A stretch of DNA of 64,000 nt from Streptomyces sp. B93 (GCF_018070565.1 NZ_JAGPXL010000033.1:1-64000); one strand, 5' to 3'; shown: positions 8,363-16,921, counted from the first letter of the stretch. Notes: generated from the letters alone by a model not told the origin. Numbers and translations: made by a program.

Positions 8363-9163
8363 CTAGCGGTCCTCGCGTCGCTCGCGCCGCCGCTGTTCGT
8401 GCAGGCCGTGGGCGAAGTCGCGGTGGTTCTCCAGCATGCGGTGGTGGCTCTCCGCGATCTCCTCGCGGGACGACGGGCCCTCCGCCGTGCCACGCAGCTC
8501 GTGTCGGGCCGCGCGGCGTTCCTCCTTCAACCGGCGGCGCTCGGCGCGGGTGACCTTGCGCTCGACGCCGACGCCGCCCCAGAAGGCGAACCCGGTGACG
8601 ATCACGCGGGGCGCGCCGGGGTCGCCCGGGGCACCGTCCTCGCGCTGGTCGAAGCCGCCCATGACGCCGATGCCGCGGACCTCGACGTCGACGCCGGGCG
8701 GCACGACCACATTGATCCCGCCCATGATCGCGACGCAGTTCACGACGACCTCGCGGTCGGCGAAGTTGGCCTCGCGCAGATCGATCTCACCGCCGCCCCA
8801 GAAGGCGAAGGAGTTGAAACGGCGCGGCGCGGTCCAGCGCCCCTTGCGCTGGAAGCCGGACATGACGGCGACGCCCCACCTGGACGAGCCCTCGCCCCCG
8901 ACGATCCGCCCGGACCAGTCGCCGCTGGCCGCCGCCTCCTTGGACAGGGACGTCGCGGGGAGGGTCTGGGCACCTCCGGCGGCGGGCAGGTCCCTGGTGA
9001 TCGGCGCCAGCTCCCCGTACGTACGCGCCTTGTACGTCGCGTCGAGCCGCTCGTCGAACTCCGCCATGTCGAGGCGGCCCTCCGCGAGGGCGTCCCGCAG
9101 GACCTCGGCGACTCGTTCACGATCGGCGTCGGAGGCGCGCAGTTCCGGGGCATCGTCGGTCAT
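8363..9163 (-). CDS. DUF1707 and cell-wall-active-antibiotic-response (LiaF-like) domain protein
   Basis: 266 residues. Residues about 7-60 are the DUF1707 SHOCT-like domain (LRASDADRERVAEVLRDALAEGRLDMAEFDERLDATYKARTYGEL). Residues about 95-200 form the beta-helical LiaF/DUF2154-type domain, with repeated FWGGGEIDLREA / AIMGGINVVVPPGVDVEV / GVMGGFDQ / FAFWGGVGV turns. A strongly basic C-terminal tail follows (RAERRRLKEERRAARHEL). There is no transmembrane segment, unlike LiaF itself. Such proteins are tied to envelope-stress sensing; a direct role is not shown. It lies just downstream of the ABC exporter operon on the same strand (34-base gap), so read-through is possible. Confidence 0.78.
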   Translation of the reverse strand: MTDDAPELRASDADRERVAEVLRDALAEGRLDMAEFDERLDATYKARTYGELAPITRDLPAAGGAQTLPATSLSKEAAASGDWSGRIVGGEGSSRWGVAVMSGFQRKGRWTAPRRFNSFAFWGGGEIDLREANFADREVVVNCVAIMGGINVVVPPGVDVEVRGIGVMGGFDQREDGAPGDPGAPRVIVTGFAFWGGVGVERKVTRAERRRLKEERRAARHELRGTAEGPSSREEIAESHHRMLENHRDFAHGLHEQRRRERREDR

Positions 9164-9197
9164 GGGACTCAGCCTACGGACTGCACCCCGCCCGCGA

Positions 9198-10190
9198 CTA
9201 CGCCGTCGCCCGCTCCTCGTACATCCGCGCGATGACGGCCTCGATGTCGGGCTCCCGCACGGACAGGTCGACCAGCGGGTACTCCGCGGCGATCCGCCCC
9301 ACCAGCGCCGCCGCCGACTCCGACGCCGGGAACGCCAGCCACTGCCGGGGCCCTTCCACCCGTACCACCCGCGCGGGCGCCGGGGCGTCGATCGGCGGCA
9401 GCTCCCGTTCCAGGTCCACCACAAGGGTCCGCTCGCTCTCCCCCGCCTCGTGCAGCCCGGCCAGCGGGCCGTCGTACATCAGGCGCCCGTGGTCGATGAC
9501 CATGACGCGGGAGCAGAGCTGCTCGATGTCCTGGAGGTCGTGCGTGGTCAGCAGCACCGTCGTACCGCGTTCGGCGTTCAGGTCCCGCAGGAAGGCGCGG
9601 ACCTTCGCCTTCGACACGACGTCCAGACCGATCGTCGGCTCGTCGAGGTACAGCACCTCGGGGTCGTGCAGCAGCGCCGCCGCGATGTCGCCCCGCATCC
9701 GCTGCCCCAGCGACAGCTGCCGCACGGGCACGTCCAACAGGGCGCCCAGGTCGAGCAGTTCGACCAGGCGGTCCAGGTTCCGCCGGTAACGGGCGCCGGG
9801 GATGCGGTACATACGGTGCATCAGCCGGTAGGAGTCGATCAGCGGCAGGTCCCACCACAGCGTCGTACGCTGCCCGAACACCACCCCTATCCGGTGCGCC
9901 AGGCGGGTGCGCTCCCGCTGCGGGTCGATGCCCGCGACCCGCAGCCGTCCACCGGTCGGCGTCAGGATGCCGGTCAGCATCTTGATCGTCGTCGACTTCC
10001 CGGCGCCGTTCGGCCCGATGTAGCCGACCATCTCGCCGCGCGCCACGGTGAACGACAGCGAGTCCACCGCCCGCACCTGGCGCCGCTCCCGCCGCATGAA
10101 CCCGGTCTTCCGGCGTACGTCGAAGACCTTCTCCACCCGGTCGAGTTCGATGAAGTGACTCCGGTCCCGCTCGGTGAAGTGTCCGTCCAC
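9198..10190 (-). CDS. ABC transporter ATP-binding protein (ABC-2 exporter, COG4586 type)
   Basis: 330 residues. Walker A is GPNGAGKSTT near residue 60, the Q-loop is VFGQRTTLWWDLP, the signature is LSLGQRMRGDIAAALLHDP, Walker B is VLYLDEPTIGLD, and the H-loop is LLTTHD. The C-terminal 80 residues are a variable regulatory extension. The signature starts LSLGQ rather than LSGGQ, and the region before Walker A carries the insert RRKTGFMRRERRQ, both typical of the COG4586 subfamily. GTG 10190 lies five bases beyond the stop of the upstream permease, so the three genes form one operon. Substrate unknown. Confidence 0.9.
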   Translation of the reverse strand: MDGHFTERDRSHFIELDRVEKVFDVRRKTGFMRRERRQVRAVDSLSFTVARGEMVGYIGPNGAGKSTTIKMLTGILTPTGGRLRVAGIDPQRERTRLAHRIGVVFGQRTTLWWDLPLIDSYRLMHRMYRIPGARYRRNLDRLVELLDLGALLDVPVRQLSLGQRMRGDIAAALLHDPEVLYLDEPTIGLDVVSKAKVRAFLRDLNAERGTTVLLTTHDLQDIEQLCSRVMVIDHGRLMYDGPLAGLHEAGESERTLVVDLERELPPIDAPAPARVVRVEGPRQWLAFPASESAAALVGRIAAEYPLVDLSVREPDIEAVIARMYEERATA

Positions 10191-10195
10191 AGCCC

Positions 10196-11017
10196 TCAGC
10201 TCCCCGTACTCCGGTACGACCGCAACCCCGCCCGCCACGCCAGGCCCGCCAGCGCGCAGCACGCCACCGCCACCCCCGGCGGCAGGAACGCCACCCACCG
10301 CGGCAGCCCCAGCGGGTACGACCGCCCCAGGACGTAGGCGGCGGGCAGCCAGTTGACGAAGGCCAGCGGCAGCACGAACGTCACCGAGCGCAGCATGTCC
10401 CTGCCGAACACGGTCGGCGGGTACTGGAGCATCGTCGTGCCACCGTAGGTGAACGCGCTCTGCACCTCCGCCGCGTCCTGCGCCACGAACTGGAACGCCG
10501 CCCCCGCCACCAGCAGCGCGCAGAAGATCCCGGCGCCGCTGGCGATCATCACCGGCATCAGCAGCGCCTTCTGCCAGGTCCAGTCGAGGTCGAGGGAGGC
10601 CAGCGCATAGCCCAGCACCAGCGCGCCCTGCACCACCCGGCCGATCCGGCGCACCGCGAACCGGTCGGCGGCGACCTGCGCCAGCACGGGGGCGGGGCGG
10701 ACCAGCAGCGTGTCCAGCGTGCCGTCGCGCACCCGGCCGCCGATCCGGCCCACCGAGCCGAACGCCAGGTCGGCCAGGCCGAAGGAGGTGGCGGACAGGC
10801 CGTAGAGCAGGGCGACCTCGGGCAGGGTGTAGCCGCCGAGCGCGTCGACCTGCGCGAACATCAGCACGATGGCGAGGAAGTCGAGACCGGTGATCAGCAG
10901 GTTGCCGAGCAGGGTCATCGCGAAGGAGGCCCGGTAGGCCATGGTGGAGCGGATCCACATCCCGGCGATCAGCCCATAGGCGCGCAGTCCCGTCACCAGA
11001 CGGCCGGTCTCAGCCAC
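10196..11017 (-). CDS. ABC-2 type permease (PF06182-like), second subunit
   Basis: 273 residues with about six hydrophobic segments, for example LLGNLLITGLDFLAIVLMFA and FVLPLAFVNWLPAAYVLG. It contains the family motif VRDGTLDTLLVRPAPVLAQV, a conserved coupling region in this permease class. It overlaps the upstream permease by 8 bases and is followed after 5 bases by the ATPase gene, so translation is probably coupled. The transporter is a heterodimeric-permease ABC exporter of unknown substrate; homologues are widespread in actinobacteria and are often mis-named antibiotic exporters. Confidence 0.86.
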   Translation of the reverse strand: MAETGRLVTGLRAYGLIAGMWIRSTMAYRASFAMTLLGNLLITGLDFLAIVLMFAQVDALGGYTLPEVALLYGLSATSFGLADLAFGSVGRIGGRVRDGTLDTLLVRPAPVLAQVAADRFAVRRIGRVVQGALVLGYALASLDLDWTWQKALLMPVMIASGAGIFCALLVAGAAFQFVAQDAAEVQSAFTYGGTTMLQYPPTVFGRDMLRSVTFVLPLAFVNWLPAAYVLGRSYPLGLPRWVAFLPPGVAVACCALAGLAWRAGLRSYRSTGS

Positions 11018-11810
11018 CCTGCACCACCACCCGCCGCGTCGCCGCCGACTGCACCACCCGTCCCGCCGCCAGCAGCACCACCGCCCACCCGGCCTGGAAG
11101 GCGAACATCCGCAGCGGGGCGGCGTGGCCGAGCAGCACGTCCGCGGGCGTCTGGAGCAGCGCCGCCCACGGCAGGGTGCGCACGGCGTCGCCGAGCGCGC
11201 CGGGGAAGGCGTTCAGGGGCAGCACCATGCCCGAGCAGAACAGCCCGGTGATCATCATCATCTGGAGGACGCCGGTGCCGTCGAGCAGCCAGAACCCGCT
11301 CAGCGCCACCAGGTACCGGATCGCGAAGCTGACGACCATGCCGAGGAGGACGGCGACCAGACAGGCCAGCCAGACCAGCGGATCGGTGGGCAGCGCCACC
11401 GGGAAGACCAGCGCACCGAAGGCGAAGGGGAGCACCCCGCGGCCCAGCAGCTGGAAGACGGCCCGCCCCAGGTCGTTGGCGAGCCACCACAACTGGAGGT
11501 CGGCGGGCCGGTAGAGGTCGATGGCGACCTCGCCGGTGCGGATGCGTTCCATCAGCTCGTTCTCGAAGCCGCCGCCCTGGATCGCCAGCGTCGCGAACAG
11601 CGCCTGCCCCAGCCACACATAGGTGACGGCCTGCGCCTGGTCGTAGCCGCCGAGCTGCGGCCGCTCCGCCCACAGCGCGAGGTAGGTGTACGCCAGGATG
11701 AGCCCGAAGACGGTGTTGGTGAACACTCCCGCCGCCGTGGCCACCCGGTAGGTCGCGTACCGCCGGAAACCGCTCACCATGACGGCGAGGTACAACCGCC
11801 CCGCGCCCAC
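11010..11810 (-). CDS. ABC-2 type permease (COG4587-like), first subunit
   Basis: 266 residues with about six hydrophobic segments: TAAGVFTNTVFGLILAYTYLAL, GVLPFAFGALVFPVAL, WLACLVAVLLGMVVSFA, LQMMMITGLFCSGMVLPL and a C-terminal AGWAVVLLAAG. The motif ENELMERIRTGEVAIDLYRPADLQ parallels the DTLLVRP motif of the second permease, so the two are distant paralogues that pair in the membrane. GTG 11810 is the start that gives a short cytoplasmic N-terminus. First gene of the exporter operon; divergent from the penicillin-binding protein gene. Confidence 0.86.
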   Translation of the reverse strand: MGAGRLYLAVMVSGFRRYATYRVATAAGVFTNTVFGLILAYTYLALWAERPQLGGYDQAQAVTYVWLGQALFATLAIQGGGFENELMERIRTGEVAIDLYRPADLQLWWLANDLGRAVFQLLGRGVLPFAFGALVFPVALPTDPLVWLACLVAVLLGMVVSFAIRYLVALSGFWLLDGTGVLQMMMITGLFCSGMVLPLNAFPGALGDAVRTLPWAALLQTPADVLLGHAAPLRMFAFQAGWAVVLLAAGRVVQSAATRRVVVQGG

Positions 11811-12012
11811 CGCCGCCCCTTCCGAAAGACACCGAAGCGCAGGAGCCTAACGCCCGCCCCGCCCACCCCGCCACGCGTTTTCCCGACGAACGCGTGCCGC
11901 GCACGGGGAACGGAACGCTTGGTGCGAGAGTCTTCAGCAGGGGACGCAGAAGGCGTACGAGGGCGTACGGAACGTACGCAGCGGAACAACAGCACAGGAG
12001 CCCGCGCACACC

Positions 12013-14307
12013 ATGAACGACCAGCCGCAGCAGCCAGGCGTCGACAAGAAGGGGCGCCCGGCGCGGCCCAAGCGCACCGGCTGGCGCCGCCTGATCCCCA
12101 CCTGGCGCATGGTGCTCGGCGCCTTCGTCATCGGCGTGATGCTGCTGGCCGGCGGGTTCCTCCTCGGCTACACCCTGGTCGAGATCCCGTCCGCGAACGC
12201 CCTGGCCGTCAAGCAGAGCAACGTCTACCTCTACGCCGACGGCTCCCAGCTCGCCCGCGACGGCGAGGTCAACCGGGAGAGCGTGCGCCTCGCCCGGGTC
12301 TCCAAGGACGCCCAGCACGCCGTGCTGGCCGCCGAGGACCGCGACTTCTACACCGAGTCAGCCGTCGACCCCAAGGCGATGGTCCGCGCGGCCTGGAACA
12401 CCGCCACCGGCAAGGGCCGGCAGTCCGGCTCCACGATCACCCAGCAGTACGTGAAGAACTACTACCTCGCACAGGACCAGACCCTGACCCGCAAGGCGAA
12501 GGAGTTCTTCATCGCGATCAAGCTGGACCGCACCGAGACCAAGGACCAGATCCTGGAGGGCTACCTCAACACCAGCTACTTCGGCCGCAACGCCTACGGC
12601 ATCCAGGCCGCCGCCCACGCCTACTACGGCATGGACGCCACCGACCTCGACCCGGCCCGCGGCGCCTACCTCGCCGCGCTCCTCAACGCGCCCAGCGAGT
12701 ACGACGTCGTGGCGCACCCGGAGAACCGGGCACCGGCCGAGGCCCGCTGGAACTACGTCCTGGACGGCATGGTCAAGGAGGGCTGGCTGGGCGCCGCCGA
12801 GCGGGCGGGCCTGACCTTCCCGGTGCCGAAGCAGACCACCGTCTCCACGGGTCTGTCCGGGCAGCGCGGCTATGTCGTGGAGGCCGTCAAGCAGTACCTG
12901 GCCGAGCACGGCGTCGTCACCCCGGAGGAGCTGGAGCGCGGCGGCTACCGGATCACGACCACCCTGGAGAAGCCCCGGCAGGACGCCTTCGTGAAGGCCG
13001 TGAACGACCAGCTGATGTCGCGCCTCGACCCCAAGGCCCGCAAGGTCGACGGCTACGTCCGCGCGGGCGGCGCCGCCGTCGACCCGAAGACCGGCAGGGT
13101 CGTCGCGCTGTACGGCGGCATCGACTACGTCAAGCAGTACACCAACGGCGCCACCCGCCGGGACTTCCAGGTCGGCTCCACCTTCAAGCCGTTCGTGTTC
13201 GCCTCGGCCGTGCAGAACGCCGCCAGCACCCAGGACGGCCGCATCATCACCCCGGACACGCGCTACGACGGCACCAGCGAGCGCCCCGTGGAGGGGTGGA
13301 GCGGGGAGGCGTACGCCCCCGAGAACGAGGACCACGTCGACTACGGCGAGATCACCGTCCGGGAGGCCACCGACCGGTCCGTCAACTCGGTGTACGCGCA
13401 GATGGCCGTCGACGTCGGCCCCGCCAAGGTCAAGCAGACCGCGATCGATCTGGGGCTGCCCGCCGACACCCCCGAACTGCACGAGGGCCCCTCCGTGGCG
13501 CTGGGCACCGCCACCGCGAGCGTGCTCGACATGGCGGAGGCGTACGCGACGCTCGCCAACCACGGTGAGCACGGCACGTACACCCTGCTCGAGAAGATCA
13601 CCAAGGACGGCACGGAGGTCGAGCTGCCCGCCCGGCAGGTCCGGCGGACCATCAGCCGGGAGGCCGCCGACACCACCACCTCGATGCTGCGCAGCACCGT
13701 GGAGAACGGCACCGCCTCCGCCGCGCAGGCCGCCGGACGGCCCGCCGCGGGCAAGACCGGCACCGCCGAGGAGGACACCGCGGCCTGGTTCGCGGGCTAC
13801 ACGCCCGACCTGGCCACCGTGGTCTCCGTGATGGGCCAGGACCCGGTCATCGCCGCCCACATGCCGCTGTACAAGGCGATGGGCCTGCCCCGGATGAACG
13901 GGGGCGGCGCGCCCGCCGACATCTGGGCGCAGTTCACGAGGGACGCCCTGAAGGACACCCCCGCGACGGACTTCAGCCTGCGGCTCCAGACGGCGTCGGA
14001 GGAGTGGGACGTCGACCTCCCCGCCGAGGAGCCCTCGTCGGCGCCCCCGGCCTCCGAGGCACCGACCGGCCCGGCGACGCCGAGCACGCCCAGCACCCCG
14101 ACCCACGAGACCACCGCCCCGACCGGCAGCACGACGACGGGGTCCGCCCCGGCCACCGACGGCGGCGCGACCGCGGGCGACGGCACGGTGACGGAGACCC
14201 CGCCCGCCACCCCCACCGAGGGCGGTACGGCGACGACCGGGCCCGGCGGGGGCCTCACGGACGGCGGGCTGACGACGGGGACGGCGGGCGGCCCACCGGG
14301 CCGGTGA
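12013..14307 (+). CDS. Class A penicillin-binding protein (transglycosylase/transpeptidase)
   Basis: 764 residues. A basic cytoplasmic tail leads into a transmembrane anchor (about 32-54). The GT51 glycosyltransferase domain (about 70-245) has catalytic Glu108 in AAEDRDFY and the GSTITQQYVKN motif. The transpeptidase domain (about 350-650) has nucleophile Ser389 in STFK, SVN at 456-458 and KTG at 581-583, so both activities look intact. It polymerises lipid II and cross-links peptidoglycan outside the membrane. The last 110 residues are a Thr/Pro/Gly-rich disordered tail beyond the folded domain, common in Streptomyces PBPs. It is monocistronic, divergent from the ABC exporter. Confidence 0.95.
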   Translation: MNDQPQQPGVDKKGRPARPKRTGWRRLIPTWRMVLGAFVIGVMLLAGGFLLGYTLVEIPSANALAVKQSNVYLYADGSQLARDGEVNRESVRLARVSKDAQHAVLAAEDRDFYTESAVDPKAMVRAAWNTATGKGRQSGSTITQQYVKNYYLAQDQTLTRKAKEFFIAIKLDRTETKDQILEGYLNTSYFGRNAYGIQAAAHAYYGMDATDLDPARGAYLAALLNAPSEYDVVAHPENRAPAEARWNYVLDGMVKEGWLGAAERAGLTFPVPKQTTVSTGLSGQRGYVVEAVKQYLAEHGVVTPEELERGGYRITTTLEKPRQDAFVKAVNDQLMSRLDPKARKVDGYVRAGGAAVDPKTGRVVALYGGIDYVKQYTNGATRRDFQVGSTFKPFVFASAVQNAASTQDGRIITPDTRYDGTSERPVEGWSGEAYAPENEDHVDYGEITVREATDRSVNSVYAQMAVDVGPAKVKQTAIDLGLPADTPELHEGPSVALGTATASVLDMAEAYATLANHGEHGTYTLLEKITKDGTEVELPARQVRRTISREAADTTTSMLRSTVENGTASAAQAAGRPAAGKTGTAEEDTAAWFAGYTPDLATVVSVMGQDPVIAAHMPLYKAMGLPRMNGGGAPADIWAQFTRDALKDTPATDFSLRLQTASEEWDVDLPAEEPSSAPPASEAPTGPATPSTPSTPTHETTAPTGSTTTGSAPATDGGATAGDGTVTETPPATPTEGGTATTGPGGGLTDGGLTTGTAGGPPGR

Positions 14308-14341
14308 GGCGGCGGGACGCCCCTGGGGCCGCGGGGCCCGC

Positions 14342-14662
14342 TCAGTGCCCGGAGGTCGCCTTGAGCCCCACCACCGCCACCAGCAGCAGACAGACGAAGA
14401 AGATCCGCGCGGCGGTGGCGGGTTCGCCCAGCACCACCATCCCGAGCACCGCGGACCCGGCCGCCCCGATCCCCACCCACACGCCGTAGGCGGTGCCGAT
14501 CGGCAGGGACTTCGCGGCGTACGACAGCAGCACCATGCTGGCGACGATCCCGGCGCCGGTGAACAGACTGGGGACGAGCCGGGTGAAACCGTCGGTGTAC
14601 TTCATCCCGATCGACCAGCCGACTTCGAGCAGACCGGCGACGAGCAGCAGAACCCAGGCCAT
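14342..14662 (-). CDS. sugE: Small multidrug resistance family transporter, Gdx/SugE-type guanidinium exporter
   Basis: 106 residues and four transmembrane helices, the exact SMR size. Helix 1 carries the essential Glu14 (LLLVAGLLEVGWSIGMKY), and the YGVWVGIGAAGS motif in helix 3 is typical of the SugE/Gdx branch. Gdx proteins export guanidinium in exchange for protons as dual-topology dimers. GGAGG lies eight bases before ATG 14662. The case for guanidinium over multidrug export rests mainly on the guanidine-III-like riboswitch in the 5' leader. It ends 34 bases from the convergent PBP gene. Confidence 0.88.
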   Translation of the reverse strand: MAWVLLLVAGLLEVGWSIGMKYTDGFTRLVPSLFTGAGIVASMVLLSYAAKSLPIGTAYGVWVGIGAAGSAVLGMVVLGEPATAARIFFVCLLLVAVVGLKATSGH

Positions 14663-14701
14663 GACGGGCACCTCCGAGGCGAGAGACGGCAACACAGCGG
14701 T

Positions 14702-14743
14702 GCGTCGTCTTTGCCTTGGCCCGGTACGGCGCGTCTCGTCGGG
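14702..14743 (-). promoter_or_regulatory. Guanidine-III (ykkC-III) riboswitch candidate
   Basis: Reading the minus strand from 14743 to 14702, a first helix CCCG (14743-14740) pairs with CGGG and encloses ACGAGACGCGCCGTAC. An A-rich joining segment follows (GCCAAGGCAAAG), then ACGACGC, which can pair back with GCGCCGT as a pseudoknot with one mismatch. This matches the known guanidine-III layout, including the invariant ACGAG, GCGCCGTAC and AAGACG blocks; compared with the T. fusca aptamer as I remember it, the helix bases have co-varied. It ends 39 bases before the sugE start, with the ribosome site in between, so translational control is likely. Confidence 0.82.
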
Positions 14744-14777
14744 CGGTGCCTCCACGGTAACCGGAGGACGACGAAAC

Positions 14778-14803
14778 GGGCCGGTGACGATGGTCACCGG
14801 CCC
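14778..14803. terminator. Terminator hairpin downstream of the GroES-like gene
   Basis: Perfect 11-bp inverted repeat (GGGCCGGTGAC / GTCACCGGCCC) with a 4-base loop and short T-runs on both sides. It sits just after the GroES-like stop codon and upstream of the riboswitch, so it isolates sugE transcription. Confidence 0.75.
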
Positions 14804-14820
14804 TTTCCGCACCGCTCTGG

Positions 14821-15180
14821 CTACAGGTAAAGCCCCGTCGAGTCCTCCGAGCCCTCGAAGCGGTCGGCGGCCACCGCGTGCAGATCGCGCTCACGCATCA
14901 GCACGTACGGCACACCCCGCACCTCGACCTCGGCACGGTCCTCGGGATCGAACAGCACCCGGTCGCCGGGCTCCACGGTCCGCACGTTCTGCCCGACGGC
15001 GACGACCTCCGCCCAGGCCAGCCGACGGCCGACGGCCGCCGTGGCGGGGATCAGGATGCCGCCGCCGGAACGCCGCTCGCCCTCGCTGGTGTCCTGCCGC
15101 ACGAGCACACGGTCGTGCAGCATCCGGATGGGCAGCTTGTCGTGCTGGGGGGTGCTGGAGTCGTTTCTCTTGGCGCTCAC
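14821..15180 (-). CDS. GroES-like (Cpn10) family protein
   Basis: 119 residues. The Cpn10 fold begins around residue 18 (IRMLHDRVLVRQDTSEGERRSGGGILIPATA) with a mobile-loop-like GERRSGGGI segment, then WAEVVAVGQNVRTVEPGDRVLFDP. It is longer at both ends than true GroES and lies far from any groEL, so it is a solitary paralogue rather than the standard co-chaperonin; its partner is unknown. Start GTG 15180 (VSAKRND) is supported by AAAGG upstream. It is followed by a strong terminator. Confidence 0.82.
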   Translation of the reverse strand: MSAKRNDSSTPQHDKLPIRMLHDRVLVRQDTSEGERRSGGGILIPATAAVGRRLAWAEVVAVGQNVRTVEPGDRVLFDPEDRAEVEVRGVPYVLMRERDLHAVAADRFEGSEDSTGLYL

Positions 15181-15223
15181 GCCTTTGAACCTACCTGCCT
15201 GGGCCGTGTCCGTACCGGTCGGG

Positions 15224-15556
15224 TCAGCGCTTACGGCGCCGGGAGCCGCTGAGGGCGAACAGTCCCACGACGCCCACGGCGACCAGCGCGACGGGCAGCA
15301 CCCGCTCCATGCGGGGCGCGCCGTCCTCGTCGACGAACTGCGCGCGCACCTCGCTGACGACCCGGTTGACCTGGACGTAGGCCCGGCCGAGGGTGCGGTC
15401 GATGTCGGAGGCGACCTTCGCCTTCGCGTCGCCGACGATGGTCTTCGGGTGCACCCGCACCCCGATCTCGTCGAGCGTCTCGGCCAGGGTCTCGCGGCGG
15501 CGCCTGATGTCCGCCTCGATCTGGGCCGGGGTCCTGGTGTCCGACGTGTCCGCCAC
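15224..15556 (-). CDS. DUF3618 membrane-anchored protein
   Basis: 110 residues. The DUF3618 motif is at about 8-55 (RTPAQIEADIRRRRETLAETLDEIGVRVHPKTIV), a charged helical region. A single C-terminal transmembrane helix (VLPVALVAVGVVGLFAL) and a basic tail SGSRRRKR follow, a tail-anchored topology with the N-terminus in the cytoplasm. Function unknown. GGAGG eight bases upstream picks GTG 15556. It is divergent from the peroxiredoxin gene and is followed 43 bases later by the GroES-like gene. Confidence 0.83.
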   Translation of the reverse strand: MADTSDTRTPAQIEADIRRRRETLAETLDEIGVRVHPKTIVGDAKAKVASDIDRTLGRAYVQVNRVVSEVRAQFVDEDGAPRMERVLPVALVAVGVVGLFALSGSRRRKR

Positions 15557-15679
15557 CGTTGCCGCCTCCGAAGTCAGCTGAAGTCTGCTGCTGTCTGGTG
15601 CTGTCTGCTGTCGTGCTGCGCACAGTCTGTCAGTTCCGGCGCCGACCGCACTGTCAGCACCCCCGGTTAGGCTGGCCCG

Positions 15680-16147
15680 ATGAGCGAGCGACTCCAGCCG
15701 GGGGACGTGGCCCCCGCCTTCACCCTCCCCGACGCCGACGGCACCGAGGTGTCCCTGGCCGACCACTTGGGCCGCAAGGTCATCGTGTACTTCTACCCGG
15801 CCGCCCTGACCCCCGGCTGCACCAAGCAGGCCTGTGACTTCACGGACAACCTCGACGTCCTCGCGGGCGCCGGGTACGACGTGATCGGCATCTCCCCGGA
15901 CAAGCCCGAGAAGCTGGCGAAGTTCCGCGACAAGGAGTCCCTGAAGGTCACCCTCCTCGCCGACCCGGACAAGCAGGTCCTGGAGGCGTACGGGGCCTTC
16001 GGCGAGAAGAAGCTCTACGGCAAGACGGTCGTCGGCGTGATCCGCTCCACGGTGGTCGTCGACGAGGACGGCAAGGTCGAACGGGCCCTGTACAACGTCA
16101 AGGCGACCGGCCATGTCGCCAAGATCATCAAGGATCTCGGCATCTGA
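15680..16147 (+). CDS. bcp: Thioredoxin-dependent peroxiredoxin (BCP/PrxQ type)
   Basis: 155 residues, the usual length. The active site TPGCTKQACDF has peroxidatic Cys47 and resolving Cys52 five residues apart, as in the atypical 2-Cys BCP subgroup. The thioredoxin fold starts with GDVAPAFTLPDADG and ends with YNVKATGHVAKI. It reduces hydrogen and organic peroxides in the cytoplasm using thioredoxin. Stand-alone gene, divergent from the DUF3618 gene and upstream of tRNA-Leu on the same strand. Confidence 0.95.
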   Translation: MSERLQPGDVAPAFTLPDADGTEVSLADHLGRKVIVYFYPAALTPGCTKQACDFTDNLDVLAGAGYDVIGISPDKPEKLAKFRDKESLKVTLLADPDKQVLEAYGAFGEKKLYGKTVVGVIRSTVVVDEDGKVERALYNVKATGHVAKIIKDLGI

Positions 16148-16202
16148 GGGTCCCGGCTCTGCGAGCGTTGCCCGGCCAGTAGCATGGGCCGGGCAACGTC
16201 AG

Positions 16203-16289
16203 GCGGCCGTGGTGGAATTGGCAGTCACGCTGGGTTTAGGTCCCAGTGGGGTAACTCCCGTGAGGGTTCGAGTCCCTCCGGCCGCACCA
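16203..16289 (+). tRNA. tRNA-Leu (anticodon UAG), CCA encoded
   Basis: An 87-base class II tRNA. The acceptor GCGGCCG pairs with CGGCCGC, the discriminator is A286 and CCA is encoded. The anticodon stem CTGGG/CCCAG encloses TTTAGGT, giving anticodon TAG at 16237-16239. It has a long variable arm and the TTCGAGT T-loop. It decodes CUA, a rare leucine codon in this GC-rich genome. Confidence 0.97.
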
Positions 16290-16303
16290 GCCTCGGGACC
16301 GTT

Positions 16304-16906
16304 CTAGCCCAGCAGCTCCCGCACCACGGGCACCAGCGCGCGGAACGCCTTCCCCCGGTGGCTGATCGCGTTCTTCTCCTCGGGGGTCAGCTCGGCGCAC
16401 GTACGCGTCTCCCCCTCCGGCTGGAGGACCGGGTCGTAGCCGAAGCCGCCCGTCCCTGCGGGCTCGTGCCTCAGCATCCCCGGCAACCGCCCCTCGACCA
16501 CCCGCTCCGTGCCGTCCGGCAGGGCGAGCGCGGCGGCGCAGGCGAAGTGGGCGCCGCGGTGCTCGTCGTCGATGTCGGCGAGCTGCGCCAGCAGCAGGTC
16601 CAGGTTGGCCTTGTCGTCTCCGTGACGGCCCGCCCAGCGGGCGGAGAAGATGCCGGGGGCGCCGTTCAGTACGTCCACGCAGAGACCGGAGTCGTCGGCG
16701 ACGGCGGGCAGTCCGGTGGCCCGCGCCAGGGCGTGCGCCTTCAGCAGCGCGTTCTGGGCGAAGGTGACGCCGGTCTCCTTGACGTCCGGGATCTCGGGGT
16801 AGGCATCCGCGCCGACGAGGTCATGCGGCAGCCCTGCGTCGGCGAGGATGGCCCTCAGTTCGGTGATCTTTCCGGCGTTACGGGTGGCGAGGATCAGGCG
16901 GGTCAT
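16304..16906 (-). CDS. rdgB: XTP/dITP diphosphatase (RdgB/HAM1 family)
   Basis: 200 residues. The family motifs are all present: the N-terminal MTRLILATRNAGKITEL with the substrate-binding T/SxNxxK-type loop, VADDSGLCVDVLNGAPGIFSARWAG in the middle, and GFGYDPVL plus the C-terminal NAISHRGKAF. It hydrolyses dITP, XTP and ITP to monophosphates, cleaning the nucleotide pool. It lies downstream of rph and a small lipoprotein gene on the same strand; rph-rdgB linkage is common in bacteria. ATG 16906 gives the canonical start. Confidence 0.95.
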   Translation of the reverse strand: MTRLILATRNAGKITELRAILADAGLPHDLVGADAYPEIPDVKETGVTFAQNALLKAHALARATGLPAVADDSGLCVDVLNGAPGIFSARWAGRHGDDKANLDLLLAQLADIDDEHRGAHFACAAALALPDGTERVVEGRLPGMLRHEPAGTGGFGYDPVLQPEGETRTCAELTPEEKNAISHRGKAFRALVPVVRELLG

Positions 16907-16921
16907 GCGGCCCAGTATCCC

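Noticed and set aside
9198..11810. Antibiotic (daunorubicin-type) self-resistance exporter
   Set aside because: The permease pair and LSLGQ signature fit the COG4586/3694/4587 group; no biosynthetic genes are nearby.
11124..13568. An 814-codon plus-strand open frame
   Set aside because: Overlaps the ABC permease (antisense) and the PBP in another frame; the PBP frame has all catalytic motifs.
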